Shown: positions 16,516 through 24,563, counted from the first letter of the stretch. The stretch is 49,631 nt of DNA from Pseudomonadota bacterium (GCA_029572955.1 JAKPQE010000016.1:1-49631); one strand, 5' to 3'. Made by a program: numbers and translations. Notes: a model not told the origin generated them from the letters alone.

Positions 16516-16566
16516 CGATCGCCGTCACATTTCGTCACAACATTTCAAAAGAAGTCACGGCGATCG
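16516..16566 (+). promoter_or_regulatory. Probable response-regulator operator before the idr operon
   Basis: GTCAC occurs at 16524, 16534 and 16554, all on a strict 10-bp period, with a degenerate TTCAA at 16544 filling the missing register. The array is framed by a perfect 10-bp inverted repeat, CGATCGCCGT (16516-16525) and ACGGCGATCG (16557-16566). The first repeat lies in CCGTCACATTTCG, shared exactly with the regulator/kinase promoter region. Decameric tandem boxes of this kind are bound by OmpR/TorR-type regulators. Confidence 0.6.
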
Positions 16567-16634
16567 CGGGTTCTCAGAACACCGGCATCACATCGCGCTG
16601 ATACCCCCTTCTTCATCGGCCCTTCCGGGGCCGC

Positions 16635-16682
16635 AGCTTCGAGCCCGGGATTTCCCGACAGCGGAACGGCCGGCTCGAAGCT
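16635..16682 (+). other. Stem-loop in the probable 5' leader of the idr operon
   Basis: AGCTTCGAGCC (16635-16645) and GGCTCGAAGCT (16672-16682) form a perfect 11-bp stem. The 26-nt loop contains a second small hairpin, CGGGATTTCCCG. It ends 37 bp before the first start codon. There is no T-run, so it is more likely an mRNA-stability or translational element than a terminator. Confidence 0.5.
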
Positions 16683-16719
16683 CCGAGCAAGCGTCCAACC
16701 GCAAGAAGGGACGTCATCG

Positions 16720-17859
16720 ATGAAGACCAAGCGAACGATCCTCACTCGCGTGCTGCCGCTGGCGGCGCTGGCGACCGCGATCGCGGTGTCCGGCGTCCAC
16801 GCGGCCGACACCGCAAAGGCGGCCGACACCGGCGACAAGCCGGCCTTCGCGCCGCTGCCCGACGCAAAAGAGGTGAAGCAGGCCCGCGCCGACCTCGGCC
16901 GCTACCTGTTCTTCGACACCCGCCTGTCGGGCGATACCGCAACGTCGTGTTCGACGTGCCACGATCCCGCCAAGGGCTGGAGCGATGGCCAGCAACTCTC
17001 CAACGGCTACACAAGCATTTCCTACTTCCGCAACGCCCCGAGCCTGTTCAACGCGGCCTTCAGGAACTTCTACATGTGGGACGGCCGCCTCGACGGCTCC
17101 GACCAGGGCGCCGTCGTGCGCGACATGCTGACCGAGGCGCACACCATGAACATGGATTCGCGCCTCGCCCAGGAGCGCCTGAAGCAAGTGCCCGAATATG
17201 CCGCGATGTTCGAGACGGCCTTCGGCGGCGATCCCTATGGCGGCAAGATCTATGGCGCCATCGGCGAATACATCAAGACGATCCGCACCGAGAACGCGCC
17301 CTTCGACAAGTTCCTCAAGGGCGACAAGAAGGCCCTCGGCGCCGACGCCAAACGCGGCATGGACCTCTTTGCCGGCAAGGCCGGCTGCATCTCCTGCCAC
17401 AACGGCGCCACTCTCTCGGACGGCAAGCGCCACGCCCTCGGCGTGCCGGACAACCCGGAGCTTGCAACCAATGCCGAGCGGCAGATCTCCATGCTGCGGC
17501 ATTTCTCGACGATGGGCACGCCCAACTACATGAACCTGCGCACCGATGTCGGCGCCTATGTCGTCTCCAAGGACAAGGCGGACATCGGCAAGTTCGCGAC
17601 GCCCTCGCTCTGGGATGTCGGCCAGACGGCGCCGTACATGCATTCCGGCGTGTTCGCCTCGCTCGCGGCGGTCGTCGACTTCTACGACGCCGGTGGCGGC
17701 GACGGGCCGAACAAGAGCGGGCTTCTGAAGCCGCTCGGCCTTTCCAAGAAGGAGAAGGCCGACCTCGTCGCCTTCCTCACGAGCCTGACGGGCGACGCCC
17801 CGAAGGAGAAGGCGCCCGAGCTTCCCGCCTACAAGCTCCGTGAACTCGGCAAGAACTGA
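16720..17859 (+). CDS. idrP1: Dihaem cytochrome c peroxidase, first copy, of the iodate reductase cluster
   Basis: This is a 379-aa periplasmic protein. The Sec signal peptide covers about residues 1-28. Two c-type haem motifs fit the bacterial CcpA/MauG-type peroxidase family: Cys77-Ser-Thr-Cys80-His81 and Cys223-Ile-Ser-Cys226-His227. Family motifs include LGRYLFFDTRLSGD, RNAPSLFNAAF, FYMWDGR and FATPSLWDV followed by YMHSG. It would reduce H2O2 to water with electrons from a soluble donor. ATG 16720 has a purine-rich ribosome site (AGAAGGGA). The second peroxidase gene begins 12 bp after its stop. In iodate-respiring bacteria the two idrP products are proposed to remove peroxide produced by IdrAB. 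Assignment as P1 rather than P2 is provisional. Confidence 0.82.
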   Translation: MKTKRTILTRVLPLAALATAIAVSGVHAADTAKAADTGDKPAFAPLPDAKEVKQARADLGRYLFFDTRLSGDTATSCSTCHDPAKGWSDGQQLSNGYTSISYFRNAPSLFNAAFRNFYMWDGRLDGSDQGAVVRDMLTEAHTMNMDSRLAQERLKQVPEYAAMFETAFGGDPYGGKIYGAIGEYIKTIRTENAPFDKFLKGDKKALGADAKRGMDLFAGKAGCISCHNGATLSDGKRHALGVPDNPELATNAERQISMLRHFSTMGTPNYMNLRTDVGAYVVSKDKADIGKFATPSLWDVGQTAPYMHSGVFASLAAVVDFYDAGGGDGPNKSGLLKPLGLSKKEKADLVAFLTSLTGDAPKEKAPELPAYKLRELGKN

Positions 17860-17870
17860 GGGGGGAGAAG

Positions 17871-18992
17871 ATGAAACGGTTCTCTCGCTACCTGCTCGGC
17901 ACCACCGCGGCCGTGCTCATGATGGCACCGCTCGCGGCCTCGGCCGCCGAATACCCGCCGCTGGCGACCCTGCCGCCGGTTCCCGTCCCCGCCGACAACC
18001 AGATGTCGGACGCCAAAGTCGAGCTCGGCAAGAAGCTCTTCTGGGACGGCCGCCTGTCCGGCAACGGCACGATGGGCTGCGTCGCCTGTCACGAGCCGGA
18101 CCTCGGCTGGGGCACCGGCGGGCCGATCTCGTTCGGCTATCCGGGCACCCAGCATTGGCGCAACTCCCAGACCGTGCTGAACAGCGCCTACTACTATCTG
18201 ATGTTCTGGGAAGGCAGCGCCACTTCGCTCGAGGGCCAGGCTCCGGCCGCCGCGGGCGGTGCCGTCGCCGGCAACGGCGATGGCTCGATGATGGAGATGA
18301 AGCTGCGCTTCGTCCCCGAATACGTGAAGGCCTTCAAGGAAGTGTTCGGCACCGAGTGGCCGCACGTCGCCCAGGCCTGGCAGGCGATCGCCGCCTTCGA
18401 GCGCACGATCGTCACCGACGCCACCAAGGTGCCGTTCGACCGCTACCTCGCCGGTGACGCGGCCGCCCTCGGCGACGCCGCCAAGCGCGGCATGGAACTC
18501 TACAACGGCAAGGCCGGCTGCATCTCCTGCCACAACGGCGCGCTCGCCAGCGACCAGCGCTTCTACAACACGGGTGTTCCGAACGCCAAGGAGTTCACGG
18601 AAGACGAACTCTACCAGATCACCCAGCGCTGGGAGCTCTACCAGAAGGGCATGCCCGAGGCCGACTACCGCAACGGCGGTGTCGACTACGGCCTGTTCCA
18701 CAAGACCAAGCGTCCGGACGACAAGGGCAAGTTCCGCACCCCGTCCCTGCGCGAACTGAAGTGGACCGCGCCCTTCATGCACAACGGCTCGCTCGAGACG
18801 CTCGCCGACGTCGTCGATTTCTACGACCGCGGCGGCGGCGAGGGCAACAAGGTGCTGAAGCTGCTCGGCCTCACCGCCGAGGAGAAGGCCGACCTCGTCG
18901 CTTTCCTCGAAAGCCTGTCGATGGACGAGCCGCTCCTGATGGAAGAGCCGAAGCTTCCCGAAACTGCAACCTGGGCGGAGTTTCCGAAATGA
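17871..18992 (+). CDS. idrP2: Dihaem cytochrome c peroxidase, second copy, of the iodate reductase cluster
   Basis: This is a 373-aa periplasmic paralogue of the preceding peroxidase. The signal peptide ends near residue 26 (LAASA/AE). Haem motifs are Cys70-Val-Ala-Cys73-His74 and Cys217-Ile-Ser-Cys220-His221. It shares GKAGCISCHNG, FRTPSLRELKWTAPFMHNGS and VVDFYDRGGGEGN with the family. It differs from the first copy by an insertion rich in Ala/Gly around residues 122-140 (before MMEMKLRFVPEY). The stop codon overlaps the start of the Rieske gene (ATGA), so translation is coupled to the oxidoreductase. P1/P2 naming between the two copies is provisional. Confidence 0.82.
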   Translation: MKRFSRYLLGTTAAVLMMAPLAASAAEYPPLATLPPVPVPADNQMSDAKVELGKKLFWDGRLSGNGTMGCVACHEPDLGWGTGGPISFGYPGTQHWRNSQTVLNSAYYYLMFWEGSATSLEGQAPAAAGGAVAGNGDGSMMEMKLRFVPEYVKAFKEVFGTEWPHVAQAWQAIAAFERTIVTDATKVPFDRYLAGDAAALGDAAKRGMELYNGKAGCISCHNGALASDQRFYNTGVPNAKEFTEDELYQITQRWELYQKGMPEADYRNGGVDYGLFHKTKRPDDKGKFRTPSLRELKWTAPFMHNGSLETLADVVDFYDRGGGEGNKVLKLLGLTAEEKADLVAFLESLSMDEPLLMEEPKLPETATWAEFPK

Positions 18993-19549
18993 CGAACGTT
19001 CTCAGCCATGAAAAGGGCGGACACGCGACGTCGAGCTGCATGAGCCGCCGCAACTTCCTGATCCTCGGCGGTGCGTCGGTCACCGTTCTCGGCCTGCTCG
19101 GCGCGACCGGGACGGCGCTCGCCAACGCGCCCGAGCTGGTCATGAGTTCCTATGCCCGCAAGGTCGTGGGCAAGGTGTCGGCCCTGAAGGCCGGCGAAGC
19201 CGTCGAGTTCTCCTACCCGACCGACGACATCCAGAACATCCTCGTCAAGCTCGGCGAGGAAGCTGGTGGCGGCGTCGGCGAGGAACGCGACATCGTCGCC
19301 TTCAACACGGTGTGCCCGCACATGGGCGGCATCATGGACGCCGGCACCTTCAAGGCCAGCCACAGCGTGCTCGGCCCCTGCCCGCTCCACCTTTCGACCT
19401 TCGACCTGACCAAGCACGGAATGGTGGTTTCCGGCCACTCGACCGAGAGCCTGCCGCAGATCGTCCTCGCGATCGAGGGCGACGACATCGTCGCCACCGG
19501 CGTGATGGGCCTGTTCTACGGCTACAGCCGCAATCCTTCCGGCGCGTGA
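18989..19549 (+). CDS. idrB: Rieske [2Fe-2S] subunit of AioAB/IdrAB-type oxidoreductase
   Basis: This is a 186-aa protein with a Tat signal (Ser19-Arg20-Arg21-Asn-Phe-Leu) and a hydrophobic segment at about 24-46. The Rieske cluster ligands are Cys109-Pro-His111 and Cys131-Pro-Leu-His134, in the pattern of arsenite oxidase small subunits (AioB) and IdrB. It would pass electrons between the molybdenum subunit and a periplasmic cytochrome. The large subunit has no signal of its own, so this protein should carry it through the Tat system. It overlaps the preceding peroxidase gene by 4 bp and is followed after 13 bp by the large subunit. A plain AioB annotation is possible, but the peroxidase neighbours favour IdrB. 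Confidence 0.87.
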   Translation: MTNVLSHEKGGHATSSCMSRRNFLILGGASVTVLGLLGATGTALANAPELVMSSYARKVVGKVSALKAGEAVEFSYPTDDIQNILVKLGEEAGGGVGEERDIVAFNTVCPHMGGIMDAGTFKASHSVLGPCPLHLSTFDLTKHGMVVSGHSTESLPQIVLAIEGDDIVATGVMGLFYGYSRNPSGA

Positions 19550-19562
19550 GAGGGAGAGAGAG

Positions 19563-22235
19563 ATGACAACCCTACCGCTTCCCAATGTCGACTACGTGCC
19601 GCTTCCCCCGCCGGACGCGGACGTGCTGACCACCGCCTGCGCCTACTGCATCGTTGCCTGCGGCTACAAGATCTACCGCTGGCCGGTGGGCACGGAAGGC
19701 GGCGCCAAGGCCGATGAAAACGCCTTCGGCATCGATTTTCCGACCGGCGGGGCGCTGACCCCGTGGGTCTCGCCGTCGCAGCACAACATCGCCATGCACG
19801 AGGGCCGGCCGCATCACGTCGTGGTCGTTCCCGACTACGCCACCGAGGTGGTCAACCCGCAGGGCAACCACTCGATCCGCGGCGGCACCCTCGCCCAGAA
19901 GATCTACAATCCGGACACGCCGACGCGCCAGCGCCTGCAGTATCCGATGGTGCGGATCGGCGGCGTCCTCACCCCGGTCTCCTGGGACCTCGTCACCGAC
20001 GTCATGGCCGAGGTGTCGAAACACGTCCTCGAGAACCACGGCGAGCACGCCTGGGGCATGAAGACGTATTCCTACGAGTACTTCGAGAACACCTACGCCA
20101 TCTCGAAGCTCGTCAACCGGGCGATCGGCACGCCGGTCTATGCCCCGCACGACAAGCCGCAGGCGGCCGAGGACGCCGCCGGCCTCGACGATGCCGGTGT
20201 CAACTCCTTCTCGGCCTCGTTCGAGGACTGGGGCGCCTGCGAGGTCGCCTTTATGTCGGGCGTCGACCCCTATGAGACCAAGACGGTGCTGTTCACCCAC
20301 TGGCTCATGACCGGCGACAACCCGAACAAGAAGCTGATCTTCGTGACGCCGCACAAGACCATGGGCGTCGAATACGGCCTGAAGAACGGCGGACTCTGGC
20401 TGCCGATCGTTCCGGGCACCGACACCGTGCTCCACCTGGCGCTCGCCAAGATCATCATCGACAACGGCTGGCAGGACCAGGAGTTCATCGACAAGTGGGT
20501 GAACACCAAGTGGGAGATCGAATCCGGCTACGGTCGCGGCACCCGCAACACCCGCTGGCAGTGGCGCACGACCTGGGGCCGCTGGCAGAGCGACTGGGAG
20601 GACTTCCAGAAGTTCATCGCCAAGGAAAAGGCGGCCGAACTCGACGAGGCGGCGGCCATCACCGGCCTCGACAGGGACCTCATCCTCGCCACCGCCGAGG
20701 CGATCGCCAAGCCCAGGGCCGACGGCAGCCGGCCGAAGACCTCCTTCATGCTGGAGAAGGGCAACTACTGGTCCAACAACTACATGAACACCGCGTCGCT
20801 GGCGGCGGTCGGGCTCCTGTGCGGTGCCGGCAATCGTCCGGGCCGGGTGATCTCGCGCGGCGGCGGCCACCAGCGTGGCGGCATGGGCGCCGGCGGCGGC
20901 AAGGGCTTCCTCAGCCCCGAGAAGTATCCGGGCCGCCGCAAGAAGGCCCTCAACGTCGACCGCTGGGTGATCGACGGCAATGTCCGCTTCATGTGGCTGA
21001 TGGGTTCGACCTGGTTCCCGGCGATGCTCGCGTCGCAGGAACTCGCCGACCGCGTTGCCGACCTCACGGTGCGCAACGAGCACCATCCGCGCTCGGTCGA
21101 CAAGGAGCACCTCATCCAGACCTACAAGGACCGCGTCGAATCCGGCGGCATGGTCCTCGTCGACAGCGACATCTATCCGGTCGAGCCACTGAACACGCGC
21201 TTCGCCGACATCGTGTTGCCGGCGGCCTGCTGGGGCGAGGTCGACTTCACCCGCTGCAACGCGGAGCGTCGTCTGCGCCTCTACTCGAAGTTCAACGACG
21301 CGCCGGGCGAGGCCAAGCCCGACTGGTGGGCGATCGGCCAGTTCGCCCAGAAGATGGGCTTCGACGGCTTCGACTGGAAGGAATCGAACGACATCTTCGA
21401 GGAAGCGGCGCGGTTCTCGCGCGGCGGCGTGCTCAACTACTATGCGCTCGCCGTCCATGCCAAGCGCGAGGGCAAGAAGGCCCACGAGAAGCTGCGCGAA
21501 CTGGGCACGACCGGCATCCAGACGCCGATCCGTGTCAAGGACGGCGAGCTTGTCGGCACCAAGCGCCTGCACGACCCGGACAACGACTGGGGCGAGGTCG
21601 AGGACGTGACCACCGATCAGAAGTGGCTCTATGCCTTCGGCACGCATACCGGCAAGGCGAACCTGCTGAAGACCCCCTGGGCCAATGACGGCTGGATCGA
21701 CTTCTACGAGGCCATCAAGCCGCGCAAGGACAAGGGCGAGGTCTGGATCACCAACGGTCGCGTCAACGAGACCTGGCAGTCCGGCTTCGACGACCTGCGG
21801 AAACCCTACCTCGCCAAGCGCTGGCCCTGGCCGTTCATCGTCATCCACCCGGACGACGCGGCACCCCAGGGGATCGAATCCGGCGATCTCGTCGAGGGTT
21901 TCAACGACACCGTCTACGTGCAGACCGGCGAGCCGATCGGCGTCAAGGAGAAGGACCTCACCTTCACCAAGCTGATGGAGGGTGGCCACATCAAGACCAC
22001 CACCGGCCAGTTCGTCGCGGTCGCCATCGTCTCCGACGAGATGCGGCCGGGCATTGCCAAGGCGGCGTTCAACTATCCCGGCTCGATGGCGAACTCGGTC
22101 TGCCACGCCGTGCCGGATCCGGTCAGCGGCAACTACCGCTACAAGCTCGGTCGCGGTGTCCTGAGGAAGGTGGGTGAATCCGCCTACAAGAAGAACTTCC
22201 TCGAGATGTCCCTGAAACCGCGCCCGATCGCGTGA
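19563..22235 (+). CDS. idrA: AioA-like molybdopterin subunit, probable iodate reductase IdrA
   Basis: This is an 890-aa DMSO-reductase-family catalytic subunit, closest in layout to arsenite oxidase AioA but longer (AioA is about 825 aa). The N-terminal cluster motif is exactly Cys26-X2-Cys29-X3-Cys33-X70-Ser104, which binds [3Fe-4S] in the Aio/Idr group. After about residue 320 it has an insertion rich in Arg and Trp (GYGRGTRNTRWQWR). AioA contacts arsenite through two residues in a His...Glu segment and an Arg/His pair. Here Arg432 and His436 (RGGGHQRG) are kept, while the region aligned with the His...Glu pair (around 204-216) has neither. It has no signal peptide and relies on the Rieske partner for Tat export. 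Two dihaem peroxidase genes upstream complete the four-gene idr set. Arsenite oxidase is the main alternative. Confidence 0.85.
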   Translation: MTTLPLPNVDYVPLPPPDADVLTTACAYCIVACGYKIYRWPVGTEGGAKADENAFGIDFPTGGALTPWVSPSQHNIAMHEGRPHHVVVVPDYATEVVNPQGNHSIRGGTLAQKIYNPDTPTRQRLQYPMVRIGGVLTPVSWDLVTDVMAEVSKHVLENHGEHAWGMKTYSYEYFENTYAISKLVNRAIGTPVYAPHDKPQAAEDAAGLDDAGVNSFSASFEDWGACEVAFMSGVDPYETKTVLFTHWLMTGDNPNKKLIFVTPHKTMGVEYGLKNGGLWLPIVPGTDTVLHLALAKIIIDNGWQDQEFIDKWVNTKWEIESGYGRGTRNTRWQWRTTWGRWQSDWEDFQKFIAKEKAAELDEAAAITGLDRDLILATAEAIAKPRADGSRPKTSFMLEKGNYWSNNYMNTASLAAVGLLCGAGNRPGRVISRGGGHQRGGMGAGGGKGFLSPEKYPGRRKKALNVDRWVIDGNVRFMWLMGSTWFPAMLASQELADRVADLTVRNEHHPRSVDKEHLIQTYKDRVESGGMVLVDSDIYPVEPLNTRFADIVLPAACWGEVDFTRCNAERRLRLYSKFNDAPGEAKPDWWAIGQFAQKMGFDGFDWKESNDIFEEAARFSRGGVLNYYALAVHAKREGKKAHEKLRELGTTGIQTPIRVKDGELVGTKRLHDPDNDWGEVEDVTTDQKWLYAFGTHTGKANLLKTPWANDGWIDFYEAIKPRKDKGEVWITNGRVNETWQSGFDDLRKPYLAKRWPWPFIVIHPDDAAPQGIESGDLVEGFNDTVYVQTGEPIGVKEKDLTFTKLMEGGHIKTTTGQFVAVAIVSDEMRPGIAKAAFNYPGSMANSVCHAVPDPVSGNYRYKLGRGVLRKVGESAYKKNFLEMSLKPRPIA

Positions 22236-22264
22236 CGCATATCCCCCCTTCACACGCGAAAGGA

Positions 22265-22296
22265 GGCGCCGGCGGCAACGCCGGCGCCTTTCTTTT
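22265..22296 (+). terminator. Strong intrinsic terminator of the idr operon
   Basis: A perfect 10-bp stem (GGCGCCGGCG, complement at 22279-22288) is closed by a GCAA tetraloop and followed by TTTCTTTT. It begins 30 bp after the large-subunit stop. Confidence 0.95.
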
Positions 22297-22403
22297 CGGT
22301 CCCGGCAGGGCCGCCGCGATCCAGCGGCATGTCGGGCAAAAGGCCGGGTCCGGACCCTACCGCGTACCGGACCTGCCCCGTATCGGGTGGATTGTCGACC
22401 GGT

Positions 22404-22760
22404 TCACCACGCCATGACGGCGGCGATTGCCCTGAAGGTCAGCGCGACGACGCTGTAGCCGGTGAACAGGATCGCCGCCCAGATGGCGAGGATGACCGGC
22501 ATCTTGCGCAGCGTGAAGACGGGATGCTCCGAGCGCTCCCGCACCAGGCGTTCGGCGCCGCGCTTCTCGCGCCCCCACAGGATGGTGACGAAGAATCGAC
22601 CGAACGAAAGCCGGATGTCGGACGGCCCGTCCTTGCCCGACTCTTCCTTCTGAAACACCTTCTCGATAGCGGTGCGCTGCTGGCCGCTGAAGCTATCGAG
22701 CACGCCCTTGTCGATCTGCGACCAGAAACGGTCGATCCGGTGAGCGGTGCTGTACGCCAT
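22404..22760 (-). CDS. Hypothetical small membrane protein
   Basis: This is a 118-aa protein I do not recognise. The first 80 residues are hydrophilic and charged (HRIDRFWSQIDKGVLDSFSG, later WGREKRGAERLVRER). The end (about 88-118) is one or two hydrophobic segments (MPVILAIWAAILFTGYSVV). ATG 22758-22760 was chosen because the frame upstream is only the complement of the TadG-like gene. It lies 44 bp after the TadG-like stop on the same strand, so it could be the last gene of that operon. Confidence 0.65.
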   Translation of the reverse strand: MAYSTAHRIDRFWSQIDKGVLDSFSGQQRTAIEKVFQKEESGKDGPSDIRLSFGRFFVTILWGREKRGAERLVRERSEHPVFTLRKMPVILAIWAAILFTGYSVVALTFRAIAAVMAW

Positions 22761-22804
22761 TTTACTGTCCTCGTACTTCTTCTTTGTCGGCGACGGTCTC
22801 GCGA

Positions 22805-24097
22805 TCAGCGCAGGAGGCTGATGAGCCGGGGCGAGACATTGGCGGCCGTGGAGGCGTCGTAGTCGGTGTTGAAGGTGATGCGGGCGTTGGATTCGAGCTG
22901 CAGGCGCTGCGCGATCAGGCTCGTGAAGGCCGAGTCCGCCAGCACTTCGACATTGCTGTCGATCTGCAGCGTGCCGCGCGGCAGATAGATGACGCCCTCG
23001 ATCTTCTTGATGCCGTTGCTGGAGAACTCGTGATCGCGGAACAGCGGCGCGGCGCGATCCTCGAAGATCGCGATCCCGGCGAGCGGACCGCTGGCCGGCG
23101 CGACGAGCTCGACCTCGGAATTGCTGCGGAACCAGATGCGGGACTTGTCCCCGACGAGATAGATCGTGACGTCCTTGCCGGTCAGAACCGTGTTCGACGA
23201 GAGTTCGAACAGCCCGTCCTTGATCACATAGGTGCCCGGATTGAGATGGGCCGTCGTGTCGGGCTTCAGCTTGAGGCCGCCGCAATAGACGCCGGGATCT
23301 AGGACCTTGTCGCCCTTGTTGACGACCATGTTGTTGTGGCTGCAGGCGCCGACGGTCGGCGGCGCGATCGTCCGCAGGGGATCCTGCTTCGGCCGGCAAT
23401 GGGCCTTCGGCGGCATCAGATAGATCGCGTTCCGGTCGACGTCGTGCTCGCCGGCAACGCAGGTCTGGGAGAAATGGATTTCCGAATTGGCAGCGGTCAC
23501 GAGCGCCTTTTCGTCGGTCGAATTGACCCACGCGGCGCAGCCCTGCGCAGTGATGCGCCCGTTGCTGCGCACGTCCATGGCGTTGGAATCCGCCGGATCG
23601 AGGACGAGCACGCAGAGCGGATTGACGCCGCCGGCGACCGCGGCCGACTTCGACGACGAGCCGACCTCGATGGTATCGTATCCGAGCAGCTTGCCGAACA
23701 CCGTCGGCACGGCATTGCCGCGTTCCACCGTCTTGCGCAGGATGACGCTGACCGCCATCGGCGCGCCGGTCTGCGGGATGAAGCTCCGCGTCGCCGCATC
23801 CCAGACGCCGAAGACGACATCTTCCTCTGCCAGCACCATGCCGTGCTCGGCCGCCGGCATGTTCTTTTCCGCGTAGAGCAGGGCCGCCTTTTTCGCCGCC
23901 GCCTGATCGGGAAGATAGGTCGCGGCCGCCAGCGACGCGGCATCGGCCGTGGTCTGCAACTCCGCCTTCTCGAAATAGACGATGCCGAGGTCGATCGACA
24001 ATGCCGCCGATCCGGCCGCAACCGTCACGAGAAGAGCGGCGAGCGGCGCGACGGAACCTTCGCGGCAATGCCACAGCCGGGCAAGATGACTCACCAT
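22805..24097 (-). CDS. TadG-like pilus-assembly/secreted protein
   Basis: This is a 430-aa protein with an N-terminal TadG/TadE-like transmembrane helix (REGSVAPLAALLVTVAAGSAALSIDLG, about residues 12-38) and the family continuation YFEKAELQTTADAASLAAA. The remaining 350 residues are an extracytoplasmic beta-rich region with several cysteines and short repeats of the kind LNPGTYVIKDGLFELSSN. It probably belongs to the Flp/tight-adherence apparatus, but no tadA/B/C or flp gene lies in the window. The start at 24097 has GGAG nearby. It follows a TadE-like frame by 22 bp. Confidence 0.8.
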   Translation of the reverse strand: MVSHLARLWHCREGSVAPLAALLVTVAAGSAALSIDLGIVYFEKAELQTTADAASLAAATYLPDQAAAKKAALLYAEKNMPAAEHGMVLAEEDVVFGVWDAATRSFIPQTGAPMAVSVILRKTVERGNAVPTVFGKLLGYDTIEVGSSSKSAAVAGGVNPLCVLVLDPADSNAMDVRSNGRITAQGCAAWVNSTDEKALVTAANSEIHFSQTCVAGEHDVDRNAIYLMPPKAHCRPKQDPLRTIAPPTVGACSHNNMVVNKGDKVLDPGVYCGGLKLKPDTTAHLNPGTYVIKDGLFELSSNTVLTGKDVTIYLVGDKSRIWFRSNSEVELVAPASGPLAGIAIFEDRAAPLFRDHEFSSNGIKKIEGVIYLPRGTLQIDSNVEVLADSAFTSLIAQRLQLESNARITFNTDYDASTAANVSPRLISLLR

Positions 24098-24119
24098 GTC
24101 GGTGTCTCCGGTCTTGGGA

Positions 24120-24563
24120 TTACATTTTCAGCTTGATCGACGCGACACTCATCGTCCCGCCGAAACCGAACGTGACGAAGTTCGCGAGGGCGGCCTCTTC
24201 CGTCGGAACCGAAATGACCATCTTCACTTCGTCGCTGGTGGGTTCCGAGGCGGTGACGGTGTATTGCACCCCGCCCCATTGCGGCAGCATCGACGTGGCG
24301 CGGGTCTCGGCCTCCGTCAGGCTGAACTGGCCGAGCGCCATGCCGCGCGAGACTTCGTTCGCTACCATGTTCATCTCGTGCCGGAGATAGAACAGCCCGC
24401 CATAGTCCACGATGCCGAGCATGATGCCGACGAAGAGCGGCAGGATCATTGCCGCCTCGACGGCGGCAACCCCGCGCTAGTCCTGGCGAAGGCTGGCCTG
24501 CGGCAGCTGCCCTGTCTTCGCCCCGAGCTTTCGAAATAGGGATTGGGAAACTCTCGTCAGCAT
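24120..24563 (-). pseudogene. TadE-like pseudopilin gene interrupted by an in-frame TAG
   Basis: From ATG 24563 (with GGAGAG 5 nt upstream) the frame reads 28 codons, then TAG at 24477-24479, then RGVAAVEAAMILPLFVGIMLG, which is the typical TadE start (Gly-Val-Ala-Ala-Val-Glu, a prepilin-peptidase site, then the hydrophobic helix). The total would be 147 residues, a normal TadE size. The amber codon sits exactly between the leader and the peptidase site, so translation from 24563 gives a 28-aa peptide. Restart at ATG 24449 would give a 109-aa protein without the processing site. It may be a recent nonsense mutation, a sequencing error, or a naturally shortened protein. It is the first of a minus-strand set with the TadG-like gene. 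Confidence 0.65.

Noticed and set aside
13901-16528. Minus-strand open frame of 875 codons opposite the hybrid kinase
   Set aside because: The plus strand carries PAS, kinase and receiver motifs in order. The minus frame has no ribosome site or family signature.
19563-22235. Plain arsenite oxidase AioA as the main call
   Set aside because: Kept only as an alternative, because the peroxidase pair and the altered arsenite-contact residues favour iodate reductase.
19572-22253. Very long minus-strand open frame (893 codons) opposite the idrA gene
   Set aside because: It is a shadow of a high-GC gene: Arg/Gly/Ala/Val-rich, without recognised motifs, while the plus strand encodes a clear molybdoenzyme.
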